Shown here: in pieces, positions 1-8,302 of the stretch | Layout: each line of letters opens with the position of its first letter | Position numbering within the stretch: the first letter of the stretch is position 1 | From: Pseudomonas peli | GTDB lineage: Bacteria > Pseudomonadota > Gammaproteobacteria > Pseudomonadales > Pseudomonadaceae | Direction of reading: 5' to 3' | Assembly (NCBI RefSeq): GCF_900099645.1 | Contig: NZ_FMTL01000001.1 | Location: forward strand, 248,001 to 312,000 | Length of the DNA: 64,000 nt | The notes under the pieces: generated by a model | What the model was told of the DNA's origin: nothing | What the model saw: only the letters and a program-made list of their open reading frames with translations | Database searches by the model: none | Translations under genes and position numbers: made by a program

Positions 1-681
1 GGCCTGGGCTCGCTCAACAACCCGTATGCCATTGCCATGCTGTTCATCCTCGGTGGATTCTGGGTGATGCTGCTGGCCTTCGGCCTGCGCGGCATGCATG
101 GCTTGCGCATGTGGCCGTATATGCCGCGTTTTATCAGCATCTTCAAGGTGCTCAAACGCCACGCCAAACGCCTGCCACAGCAAAAGTGGCGCCTGCATGC
201 ACTGGGTTGCACCTTGGCGTTTGCACTCTCCGGGCTGATCGTCAACCTGGCTGAGTTGCACCGTGGCTACTGGCTGACACTGACCGTAGTGACCACCCTG
301 CAGCTGGACTTCCAAGGCAGTCTGGTAAGGGCCGTGCAATCGATCCTCGCCAGCCTGGGTGCAGCAGCACTGTTGATCCTGCTCGGTCACAGCATGCAAA
401 ACCCGGCACTGATGGTCGCCACACTGCTACCGCTGATCGCCCTTAGCCGTGCCCTGCAGGCCAACCATTACGGCCTGTTTGTGCTGCAAACGACGGTGTG
501 CTTCGTGTTGCTGGCCGAAAGCCTGGCGCATGACTGGCAGCTGCCTCAGGTGCGTTTGTTCAATAGCCTGCTTGGCGTGGCCCTGGCCTTGCTGGTAGCG
601 CTGCTGGTGTATGGCCTGGAGCGCTGGCTAGATCATCGAAACAATCTGCAAAAAATCAAGCACAGCACAGGTCCAATCTAG
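1..681 (+). CDS. FUSC-type inner-membrane protein, C-terminal part (cut by window start)
   Basis: The reading frame is open from base 1, so the gene begins upstream of the window and only its last 226 codons are visible. The visible part has two groups of hydrophobic segments separated by a basic stretch rich in Lys and Arg (about codons 45-65), then a cluster of four or five membrane helices. This is the layout of the second membrane half of fusaric-acid-resistance-like (FUSC/YccS) proteins, which are inner-membrane efflux-like proteins of mostly unknown substrate. The motif-like stretch GYWLTLTVVTTLQ just before the second membrane bundle is typical of the family. It ends about 100 bases before the next gene on the same strand. 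The family assignment is by pattern; the substrate cannot be judged. Confidence 0.7.
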   Translation, partial: GLGSLNNPYAIAMLFILGGFWVMLLAFGLRGMHGLRMWPYMPRFISIFKVLKRHAKRLPQQKWRLHALGCTLAFALSGLIVNLAELHRGYWLTLTVVTTLQLDFQGSLVRAVQSILASLGAAALLILLGHSMQNPALMVATLLPLIALSRALQANHYGLFVLQTTVCFVLLAESLAHDWQLPQVRLFNSLLGVALALLVALLVYGLERWLDHRNNLQKIKHSTGPI

Positions 682-780
682 AGCTGTTGCAGCGTAAGAA
701 ACCGGCGTCCGCGCCACGGCAAAACGCACAACGCTCCACTATGCTTTGCGCTTGGCCAAGGCATAAAAGGACAGGCGCGG

Positions 781-3738
781 ATGCAGCAGACAGTAAGGTC
801 CAAGGAACGACGTTTTCCGCTCCATATCCATATCAGCGTGCTGTTTACCCTGCTGTTGCTGGGCTCCGGGGTGGTGCTGGGGTACTTCAACTACCAGCAG
901 ACCAGCAAGATTATCCTCAGCAGCAGCGACCAGCTGTTCACCCAGATGCGCAAAGAAGTGCAGGCGAGTCTGCGCAATACCTACCAACCGATTCGTAACA
1001 TGATCAACCTGCTCGCGCGCAACGAGCAGCTCAGTGGTCGCGACCGCCACGAACGGATGGTCATGCTGCCGATTTTCAGCCAGGCGCTGCGCGACAACCC
1101 CAAGCTGGCTTCAATCTATGTCGGCTATGGCGATGGCAGTTTCTTTATGGTGCGCCCACTGCGCAGCGAGAAGCTGCGGCAGATCTTCTTCGCACCCGAC
1201 AATGCGGCCTATCAAGTGTGGAGCATCGACCGCATCAGTGAACAACGCCTGGACTCCGAATACCTGTTCTTCGACAAACAACTGCAACCAATTAGCCGGC
1301 GGCAGAACCTTAAAGAGACCTATGACCCGCGTACTCGCCCCTGGTACAACGGCGCCCTGCAGAGCCCTGAGCACTTCACCACTGCGCCCTATGCCTTCTT
1401 CTCCACGGGAGAAATCGGCACCACCCTGGCTCGCAAAAGCACTGAAACCACAGTGGTGGGGGCCGACCTGACCCTTGATGACCTGTCCGCCACCCTGGCC
1501 GAACACCGCCTGACCCCCTCTACCGAAGTGGTGCTGTACAGCCCCGATGGCAGCGCGGTTGCATACCCGGACAGCGCGCGCCTGGTAATCCCAGGAGAAA
1601 CGCTGCAACTGGCGCAAGTCAAAGACCTCAGCCCAGTGCTGGCAGACTTTCTCAGCCTCGGGCTCGACGCGGATCGCCAAGGCGCCGTGCGCCTGAATAA
1701 ACAGCGCTGGCAGATTTCTTACAGCCAGTTCAGCGAAGGTGGCTCGCAGGGATTGCGCCTGGCCCTGCTGGCCCCAGAAAGCGAACTGCTAGCGGATGCC
1801 TACCGCATCCGCTGGCAGGGCGCGGTACTGACCTTGTGCATTCTGCTTTTATGCATCCCGCTGGGCTGGCTGCTTTCCAATATTCTGGTCAAACCGCTGC
1901 GCTTGCTGGTGGGCGAGGCCGAAGCCATTCGCAGTTTCAATTTCGATTACCCGGCCAGCGGCCGTTCCTTCGTCAAGGAAGTCGACCAGTTGGCCGTGTC
2001 GATGGGAAAGATGAAGGACACCATCTCCAGTTTCCTCGACATCACCGCCACGCTTTCAGCGGAAACCCGTTTCGATGCTTTGCTACGCCGGGTGCTGCGT
2101 GAAACCGTCGACCTCAGCGAAGCCAGCGGTGGCCTGCTGTATTTGCGCGACAGCAGCAGCGGCCGATTGGAGCCGTACGGCCTATTTATCAACGAGCAGC
2201 AACACAACCTGGAAGAACACCGTATCCCGAGTTTCGACCCCGATGATCCCGCCCTGCCCAGCTGGTTAGCGCAAACGGCCACCGGCGGCACGAGCGTCAC
2301 CGTGGCGCTGGGGTTCGAGCATGCGCAGGGTTTCCAGAGCCTGCTGCATACCCTCGACAGCCCGCGTGCGCACCTGGTCTGCACCGGCCTGCACAACCGC
2401 CAGGGTCAGACATTGGGTGTGCTGTTACTGCTGCACCGCGACAGCGGTGACGAAACCGACCTGGCCATGCTACGCCCCGAGCGCATTGCCTTTGTCGAGG
2501 CTGTTTCCGGCGTCGCGGCGCTGTGCATTGAGAGCCAGCGCCTGCTCGATCAACAAAAGAAACTGCTCGACGCCTTTATCCAATTGATCGCTGGCGCCAT
2601 CGACGCCAAAAGCCCTTACACCGGCGGTCACTGCCAGCGTGTACCAGAACTTACCCTGATGCTCGCCCGCGCGGCTGAAGCCAGCGAGGAAGCTGCATTC
2701 CGCGATTACCAACCCAGTGAAGAAGAATGGGAAGCCCTGCATATCGCCGCCTGGCTGCATGACTGCGGCAAGGTCACTGTGCCCGAATACGTGGTGGATA
2801 AAGCCACCAAGCTGGAAACCATCTGTGATCGTATCCACGAGGTGCGCATGCGCTTCGAAGTGCTCAAGCGCGATGCCTGGATCAGCTACTGGGAGAACCT
2901 CAGCCAAGGTGGCGATGCTGCTAACCTCGGCCAGGCGCGCGATGAACTGCTCACCACCCTGGATGACGAATTTGCCTTTATCGCCCGCTGCAACCTGGGC
3001 GGTGAAGCCATGGCCGAAGCCGATCTTGAACGCCTGCGCCGCATCGGCGCGCGCACCTGGGCGCGCACTTTGGATGATCGCCTGGGTGTGTCCTGGGAAG
3101 AAAACCTGCGCCAGTCGCGTACACCGGCGCAGCCCTTACCGGTGCAGGAAACGCTTCTAAGCGACAAACCCGAACACCTGATCGAGCGCCCTGAGAGTGA
3201 ACTGATCGCCGAGGACAACCCCTGGGGTTTCAAGCTGGACATACCGCACTACAAACACAATCGCGGCGAGCTGTATAACCTCGGCATTGGACGCGGCACC
3301 TTGACCAGTGAGGAGCGCTTCATCATCAACGGCCATATGGTGCAGACCATCCGCATGCTCAGCCACCTGCCCTTCCCAGCGCACCTGGCCAATGTCGCTG
3401 AAATTGCCGGTGGTCACCACGAAAAAATGGACGGCACGGGCTACCCCAAACGCCTTAAGCGTGAAGACATGAGCCTGCCGGCACGGATGATGGCGATTGC
3501 GGACATCTTCGAAGCGCTGACGGCGGTGGATCGGCCTTACAAGAAAGGCAAACTGTTGTCGGAATCACTCAACATCATGGCGGGCATGTGCAAGGGCGCG
3601 CACATCGACCCCGAGCTGTTCGGGCTGTTCGTGCGGGAGAAAATCTACCTGCAATACGCCGAACGCTTTTTGCGCCGCGAGCAGATTGACCAGGTTGATA
3701 TCGCTGCGCTGCTGGCCAAGGCTGGACTGAGCGACTGA
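781..3738 (+). CDS. Membrane-bound HD-GYP signalling protein (dCache-HAMP-GAF-HD-GYP)
   Basis: A 985-residue probable cyclic-di-GMP phosphodiesterase of the inner membrane. In order: a membrane helix at about 18-38, a periplasmic dCache-like sensor to about 340, a second helix (about 345-370), a HAMP linker, a GAF-like domain (about 420-590) and a C-terminal HD-GYP domain. The metal-binding HD pair is H660/D661 (LHDCGK) and the GYP signature is HHEKMDGTGYP at about 879-889. The two parts lie about 220 residues apart, whereas in ordinary HD-GYP domains they lie about 60-65 apart, so about 150 residues are inserted inside the catalytic domain. The insert is hydrophilic and partly helical-looking. 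An AGGA box lies upstream of the ATG. It stands alone, ahead of a strong hairpin and the convergent yggL gene. The ligand and the effect of the insert are unknown. Confidence 0.88.
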   Translation: MQQTVRSKERRFPLHIHISVLFTLLLLGSGVVLGYFNYQQTSKIILSSSDQLFTQMRKEVQASLRNTYQPIRNMINLLARNEQLSGRDRHERMVMLPIFSQALRDNPKLASIYVGYGDGSFFMVRPLRSEKLRQIFFAPDNAAYQVWSIDRISEQRLDSEYLFFDKQLQPISRRQNLKETYDPRTRPWYNGALQSPEHFTTAPYAFFSTGEIGTTLARKSTETTVVGADLTLDDLSATLAEHRLTPSTEVVLYSPDGSAVAYPDSARLVIPGETLQLAQVKDLSPVLADFLSLGLDADRQGAVRLNKQRWQISYSQFSEGGSQGLRLALLAPESELLADAYRIRWQGAVLTLCILLLCIPLGWLLSNILVKPLRLLVGEAEAIRSFNFDYPASGRSFVKEVDQLAVSMGKMKDTISSFLDITATLSAETRFDALLRRVLRETVDLSEASGGLLYLRDSSSGRLEPYGLFINEQQHNLEEHRIPSFDPDDPALPSWLAQTATGGTSVTVALGFEHAQGFQSLLHTLDSPRAHLVCTGLHNRQGQTLGVLLLLHRDSGDETDLAMLRPERIAFVEAVSGVAALCIESQRLLDQQKKLLDAFIQLIAGAIDAKSPYTGGHCQRVPELTLMLARAAEASEEAAFRDYQPSEEEWEALHIAAWLHDCGKVTVPEYVVDKATKLETICDRIHEVRMRFEVLKRDAWISYWENLSQGGDAANLGQARDELLTTLDDEFAFIARCNLGGEAMAEADLERLRRIGARTWARTLDDRLGVSWEENLRQSRTPAQPLPVQETLLSDKPEHLIERPESELIAEDNPWGFKLDIPHYKHNRGELYNLGIGRGTLTSEERFIINGHMVQTIRMLSHLPFPAHLANVAEIAGGHHEKMDGTGYPKRLKREDMSLPARMMAIADIFEALTAVDRPYKKGKLLSESLNIMAGMCKGAHIDPELFGLFVREKIYLQYAERFLRREQIDQVDIAALLAKAGLSD

Positions 3739-3763
3739 CGGGAATTGCAGGAGGGCGAAGCAA

Positions 3764-3788
3764 CAGGGCATGCGCGATGCATGCCCTG
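3764..3788. terminator. Hairpin between convergent genes, probable bidirectional terminator
   Basis: A perfect 10-bp inverted repeat (CAGGGCATGC / GCATGCCCTG) with a 5-base loop lies exactly between the HD-GYP gene and the convergent yggL gene. There is no long T tract on either side, so it is either an intrinsic terminator of weak type or a 3' end stabiliser. Confidence 0.5.
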
Positions 3789-3798
3789 CTCACAGGTC

Positions 3799-4140
3799 TT
3801 AGGCCTGATTGATCGAGTTGTCTGGGTACCAGACGTCGATCAGCGGGCTGGCAGTGAAGTCCACCAGCTCGTCACGGCCTTTCAGCCAGGCTTCAACGGC
3901 AGCGCGCTGCTCTTCGTTGACCGAGCCACGCTTGGACAGGCATACCAGACCGAAGTCATCGCCGCCGACATAGCCCAGGCCGTTAGCGACCATCGCGTCA
4001 CGCAGAAAATCTTCCAAGAAGCTGTCGATGGCTGCATCGCTCAGGTCTTGTTTGAAGTTCAGGTTCAGCTCAAAGCCCAGCTCCTGGAATTCATCCACGC
4101 AGAGTTTTTTGCGCAGACGGCGGGAACGGTTAGTAGCCAT
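3799..4140 (-). CDS. yggL: YggL family (DUF469) protein
   Basis: A 113-residue acidic protein beginning MATNRSRRLRKKL, the conserved start of the DUF469/YggL family, whose E. coli member associates with the large ribosomal subunit. A longer frame extends 27 codons upstream, but the ATG at 4140 is chosen because it has a GAGG box eight bases before it and matches the family's start. The body (LGFELNLNF, DAMVANGLGYVGGDD) is typical of the family. It is divergent from dacB across about 230 bases. The role is inferred from the family. Confidence 0.88.
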   Translation of the reverse strand: MATNRSRRLRKKLCVDEFQELGFELNLNFKQDLSDAAIDSFLEDFLRDAMVANGLGYVGGDDFGLVCLSKRGSVNEEQRAAVEAWLKGRDELVDFTASPLIDVWYPDNSINQA

Positions 4141-4374
4141 GGAACAATCCTCAAAAGTGATAACGCGCGGCACTCTAGCAGTTTCGCGGCCTACGCGCCC
4201 GTCTGGAAGACGACAGGTCAACCGATAGCCCGCAGAAAAGCCCGGCCAATCGCATTTACTGCCACTCAGCCGGAACTGTCTTGGGGCATAATTGCCAACA
4301 TTATCCCAACCCGCGACGGAACCTCGTTAGATGCCTCGCGTCACCTTTGTCCCTCAGTTAGAGGGGAGTCGCCC

Positions 4375-5823
4375 ATGATCAAAAGCCTACGTCACCTGGC
4401 CATCGCCGGCCTGCTGTTACCCGTTTGCCTGCCGCTGGCGGCCGCCACCCCGGGCTTATCAAACAAAGTTCAACAGTCATTGAAAGCCAACAAGATCAGC
4501 AGCCAGTCACTGTCTGTGGTCACCGTGCCGCTCAACGGCCCGGGTAATAGCACTTATTTCAATGCCGACATCTCCGTCAACCCGGCCTCGACCATGAAGC
4601 TGGTCACTACCTACGCAGCGCTTGAACTGCTCGGCCCGACCCACCAGTGGAAAACCGAATTCTTCACCGACGGCCAACTGAAGAACGGCGTGCTCAACGG
4701 CAACCTGTACCTCAAGGGCGGCGGCGACCCCAAGCTGAATATGGAAAAGCTCTGGCTGATGATGCGTGACCTGCGCGCCAACGGCGTGCTGCAGGTGACG
4801 GGCGACCTGGTGCTCGACCGTAGCCACTTCGTTCAGCCACAGCTGCCCAGCTTCAATGACGACGGCGGCGACGCCAACAAGCCGTTCCTGGTGGCCCCCG
4901 ACTCACTGCTGGTCAACCTTAAGGCGCTGCGTTTTATCGCCCGCACCGAGGGTGGCAAGGTGCATATCGCCGCAGAGCCACCAATTGCCTCTATTCGCAT
5001 CGACAACCGCGTCAAAGCCCTGCCGGCAGCCAAATGCCCGGGCTGGCCGGATGTCCGCTACAACCCGGTCACCGAATTTGACGGCACCACGGTCATCGTG
5101 ACCGGCAAACTGGCCGAAGGCTGCAGCTCGCAGACCTACCTGTCGCTGCTGGATCACCCGGGCTACGCCGCCGGCGCCATCCGCGCCATCTGGCAAGAAC
5201 TGGGCGGCAGCATCATGGGCAAGGACCGTCTCGCCCCTGTGCCGGAAAAGGCCCGCCTGCTGGCGCGCGCCTATTCGCCGGACCTGACCGAGATCATCCG
5301 CGACATCAACAAATACAGTAACAACACCATGGCCCGGCAGCTGTTCTTGAGCCTCGGCGCGCAGTTTCGCAACTCCGCCGACCAGGACGACAGCAAGGCA
5401 GCGCAACGAGTGATTCGCAGCTGGCTCGCGCGCAAAGGCATCACCGCGCCACACCTGGTGATGGAGAACGGCTCCGGGTTGTCACGTGCCGAGCGGGTCA
5501 GTGCGCGGGAAATGGCGACCCTGCTGCAGGCGGCCTGGAAGAGTCCTTACGCCGCCGAGTTCATGGCTTCACTGCCGCTGGTAGCAATGGACGGCACCAT
5601 GCGCAAACGCCTACACCGCACCCCGCTGGTGGGCGAGGCGCGGATCAAGACCGGTACGCTGAACAACGTGCGTGCCATCGCCGGTTTCAGCCGCGACAGC
5701 AACGGCAACAGCTGGGCCGTGGTGGCCATCCTCAACGACCCACGCCCCTGGGGCGCCTCGTCGATTCTCGATCAGGTGCTGATCGATCTGTACAAGCAGC
5801 CCAAGCTCAGCGCCCAGCGCTAG
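4375..5823 (+). CDS. dacB: D-alanyl-D-alanine carboxypeptidase/endopeptidase (PBP4)
   Basis: A 482-residue periplasmic penicillin-binding protein of the peptidase S13 (PBP4/DacB) family that trims or opens peptidoglycan cross-links. A signal peptide is clear at residues 1-24 (hydrophobic core then LAAA). The three active-site motifs are present: S72-T-M-K75, S315-N-N317 and K425-T-G427. The open frame extends far upstream of position 4375, but the ATG there has a GAGGGGAG box and directly precedes the signal peptide, so the upstream part is not coding. In P. aeruginosa, loss of PBP4 is known to induce AmpC. A GC-rich hairpin follows the stop codon. Confidence 0.95.
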   Translation: MIKSLRHLAIAGLLLPVCLPLAAATPGLSNKVQQSLKANKISSQSLSVVTVPLNGPGNSTYFNADISVNPASTMKLVTTYAALELLGPTHQWKTEFFTDGQLKNGVLNGNLYLKGGGDPKLNMEKLWLMMRDLRANGVLQVTGDLVLDRSHFVQPQLPSFNDDGGDANKPFLVAPDSLLVNLKALRFIARTEGGKVHIAAEPPIASIRIDNRVKALPAAKCPGWPDVRYNPVTEFDGTTVIVTGKLAEGCSSQTYLSLLDHPGYAAGAIRAIWQELGGSIMGKDRLAPVPEKARLLARAYSPDLTEIIRDINKYSNNTMARQLFLSLGAQFRNSADQDDSKAAQRVIRSWLARKGITAPHLVMENGSGLSRAERVSAREMATLLQAAWKSPYAAEFMASLPLVAMDGTMRKRLHRTPLVGEARIKTGTLNNVRAIAGFSRDSNGNSWAVVAILNDPRPWGASSILDQVLIDLYKQPKLSAQR

Positions 5824-5836
5824 TCCTCGCTAACCC

Positions 5837-5862
5837 CGCGCCGTCCCAGGCGCGACGTTTTA
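5837..5862 (+). terminator. Probable terminator after dacB
   Basis: CGCGCC and GGCGCG form a 6-bp stem with a 6-base loop, followed by ACGTTTTA. The T run overlaps the stop codon of the convergent MarR gene. Confidence 0.45.
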
Positions 5863-6333
5863 CTCCATTTCCCCACACAGCTGCGCCGCGCGTAACAACG
5901 CGGCGGTCAGGCTGTGGCGCTCCCATTCCTGCAAACCGGCAAAGCGCGCGACAAACTCCGGCGGCAGCAGGCTCGGCGCCTGTTGCAGCAGGGTGCGGCC
6001 CTGTTCACTGAGCAGCAGCCACTGCCGGCGGCGATCCTGATCATCACGCTGACGTTGCAACAGGCCCTTTTCCTCCAGCCTGTCGAGCATGCCGGACAGG
6101 GTCGCAGCCGTCAGGCTGACACGACCACTGAGGTCGCTGGCCGTCAGGCGTGCCTCTCCCGCCAACACCTGCAGAATCATCAATTGCATCGGCGTCAGCC
6201 CACCAAAGCGACCGAGCCGTTTGGCATGTACTTCACCGGCTTGCTGCAAGCGCCGCAAGGCCTGAAACAGCGGCAGTTCGAAGGCCGAAATAGATGACAA
6301 ATCTATTTCAGTAGAAACCTTTTTATCGAGCAT
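5860..6333 (-). CDS. MarR-family transcriptional regulator
   Basis: A 157-residue MarR-type winged-helix regulator. The recognition helix and wing lie around residues 62-100 (LTASDLSGRVSLTAATLSGMLDRLEEKGL, then a basic DDQDRRRQW wing), as in MarR/OhrR proteins. It is transcribed divergently from the NAGGN osmolyte operon with only 111 bases between them, so it may control that operon as well as itself; this is inference from position. Its own first codons contain a 9-bp perfect palindrome (see 6287-6309) that could be an operator. The effector is unknown. No conserved cysteine is present in the N-terminal part, so it is unlikely to be an OhrR-type peroxide sensor. Confidence 0.88.
   Translation of the reverse strand: MLDKKVSTEIDLSSISAFELPLFQALRRLQQAGEVHAKRLGRFGGLTPMQLMILQVLAGEARLTASDLSGRVSLTAATLSGMLDRLEEKGLLQRQRDDQDRRRQWLLLSEQGRTLLQQAPSLLPPEFVARFAGLQEWERHSLTAALLRAAQLCGEME
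6287..6309. promoter_or_regulatory. AT-rich palindrome, candidate MarR operator
   Basis: GAAATAGAT and ATCTATTTC form a perfect 9-bp inverted repeat around a 5-base spacer. It falls inside codons 9-16 of the MarR gene, close to the divergent promoter region. Size, AT content and symmetry are as expected of MarR sites, but coding constraint could also explain part of it. Confidence 0.35.
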
Positions 6334-6360
6334 ATACGCCTTTTAATTCGATATAAAACT

Positions 6361-6366
6361 TTGACA
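6361..6366 (+). promoter_or_regulatory. Candidate -35 element of the NAGGN operon promoter
   Basis: A perfect TTGACA lies 79 bases before the asnB-like start codon, in the divergent region shared with the MarR gene. The matching -10 (TTTGGT or similar at 17 bases) is poor, so either an activator is needed or another sigma factor acts. It is partly enclosed in a CTTT-N6-AAAG dyad. Confidence 0.3.
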
Positions 6367-6444
6367 TGAAAGCATTATTTTGTTTTGGTGTAAAAGGTTC
6401 GGCAGCCCCGAACCACTCCCCAACGGCAATACCGGTAAGGAATT

Positions 6445-8214
6445 ATGTGCGCAATCGCTGGAGAATTACGTTTTGATCAACGACCGGCCGACCTGGCTGC
6501 AGTCGAGCGAATCACCCACCACATGGCCGCCCGCGGCCCCGATGCCCACGGCTTTCACAGCCAGGGCCCGCTGGCCCTCGGCCACCGCCGCCTGAAGATC
6601 ATGGACCTGGCCGAAGCGTCTGGCCAGCCGATGATCGACAGCGAGCTGGGACTGACGATGGTGTTCAACGGCGCCATCTACAACTACCCGGAACTGCGCG
6701 AGGAGCTGAAAGCCCTCGGCTATCGCTTCTTCTCCGGTGGCGACACTGAAGTGCTGCTCAAGGGCTACCACGCCTGGGGCGCAGACCTGCTGCCCAAGCT
6801 CAATGGCATGTTCGCTTTTGCCATCTGGGAGCGCGACAGCCAGCAGCTGTTCATCGCCCGCGACCGCCTCGGGGTCAAGCCCCTGTACTTGTCACGCACT
6901 GGCGAGCGCCTGCGCTTTGCCTCCAGCTTGCCGGCGCTGATGGCCGGCGGTGACATCGGCAAAACCCTCGATCCCGTCGCCCTCAACCACTACCTGAACT
7001 TCCACGCCGTGGTGCCGGCACCGCGCACCCTGCTGGCTGGGGTGGAGAAACTGGCACCGGCCAGCTGGATGCGTATCGACGCCCAAGGCAACTGTGAACA
7101 GCAGACCTGGTGGAACCTGACATTCGGCCCGCAGCGCGAAGAAATCGCCTTCGGCCTGGAAGAATGGCAAGAGCGCGTATTGGATGGCATGCGCGAAGCC
7201 GTGTCGATCCGCCAACGCGCCGCCGTGGATGTCGGCGTGCTGCTGTCCGGCGGTGTGGACTCGAGCATGCTGGTCGGCCTGCTGCGTGAAGCCGGGATGG
7301 ACAACCTGTCGACCTTCTCCATCGGCTTTCAGGATGCCGGCGGCGAACGCGGTGACGAGTTCCAGTATTCCGACCTGATCGCCGAGCACTTCGCTACCCG
7401 CCACCATCAACTGCGTATCGGTGAGCACGAGATTCTCGAACAGCTGCCAGCGGCCTTTCGCGCCATGAGCGAGCCGATGGTCAGCCACGATTGCATCGCT
7501 TTCTACCTGCTGTCACGCGAGGTGGCCAAGCACTGCAAGGTGGTGCAGAGCGGCCAGGGCGCCGATGAGCTGTTCGCCGGCTACCACTGGTATCCGCAGG
7601 TGGACGCTGCCGAGGATGCCTTCGGCGCTTACCGCGCGGCGTTCTTCGACCGTGATTACGACGAATACGCCGCCTGCGTGCAGCCCGCCTGGCTAACCGG
7701 CGACATGGCTGGCGACTTTGTTCGTGAGCATTTCGCCCAGCCTGGCGCCGTGGCCGCTGTGGATAAGGCGCTGCGCCTGGACAGCACGGTGATGCTGGTC
7801 GATGACCCGGTCAAACGGGTCGACAACATGACCATGGCCTGGGGTCTGGAGGCGCGCACACCCTTCCTCGACTATCGCCTGGCCGAGCTTTCGGCACGTA
7901 TCCCTGGGCGTTTCAAGCTGCCGGATGGCGGCAAGCATGTGCTCAAGGAAGCGGCACGTAAGGTGATCCCCAGCGCCGTCATCGACCGGCCCAAAGGGTA
8001 TTTCCCGGTGCCTGGCCTCAAGCACCTGGAAGGCGCCACCCTCAGCTGGGTGCGTGACCTGCTGCTCGACCCCAGCCAGGATCGCGGCCTGTTCAACCCG
8101 GCCATGCTGGACCGCCTGCTGAGTGATCCGCACGGCCAGTTGACGCCCTTGCGCGGCTCCAAGTTGTGGCAACTGGCGGCGCTCAACCTCTGGCTCAACG
8201 AACACGGCCTGTAG
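6445..8214 (+). CDS. N-acetylglutaminylglutamine amidotransferase (asparagine-synthetase-like)
   Basis: A 589-residue class II glutamine amidotransferase fused to an asparagine-synthase domain. The catalytic Cys2 follows the initiator Met, the glutaminase part carries RGPDAHGFH, and the synthetase PP-loop SGGVDSS lies at 268-274. In Pseudomonas this asnB paralogue amidates N-acetylglutaminylglutamine to give the osmoprotectant dipeptide NAGGN; that role follows from the two genes downstream (ngg and the M42 peptidase), which form the recognised NAGGN set. The start has an AAGGA box directly before the ATG. It is first in a rightward operon and divergent from the MarR gene. It probably responds to osmotic stress, from family knowledge. 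Confidence 0.93.
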   Translation: MCAIAGELRFDQRPADLAAVERITHHMAARGPDAHGFHSQGPLALGHRRLKIMDLAEASGQPMIDSELGLTMVFNGAIYNYPELREELKALGYRFFSGGDTEVLLKGYHAWGADLLPKLNGMFAFAIWERDSQQLFIARDRLGVKPLYLSRTGERLRFASSLPALMAGGDIGKTLDPVALNHYLNFHAVVPAPRTLLAGVEKLAPASWMRIDAQGNCEQQTWWNLTFGPQREEIAFGLEEWQERVLDGMREAVSIRQRAAVDVGVLLSGGVDSSMLVGLLREAGMDNLSTFSIGFQDAGGERGDEFQYSDLIAEHFATRHHQLRIGEHEILEQLPAAFRAMSEPMVSHDCIAFYLLSREVAKHCKVVQSGQGADELFAGYHWYPQVDAAEDAFGAYRAAFFDRDYDEYAACVQPAWLTGDMAGDFVREHFAQPGAVAAVDKALRLDSTVMLVDDPVKRVDNMTMAWGLEARTPFLDYRLAELSARIPGRFKLPDGGKHVLKEAARKVIPSAVIDRPKGYFPVPGLKHLEGATLSWVRDLLLDPSQDRGLFNPAMLDRLLSDPHGQLTPLRGSKLWQLAALNLWLNEHGL

Positions 8215-8302
8215 ACCGCTGCGGTGGATGAGCACAGGCCCATCCACCGCCGTGTTTGAACCCTGAAAGATGCAATCTGCTCACGGCAAAGGAAACTCTC
8301 CA

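Noticed and set aside
3745-4374. Extension of the dacB frame 210 codons upstream
   Set aside because: The signal peptide and ribosome-binding site at 4375 fix the start; the upstream part overlaps yggL on the other strand.
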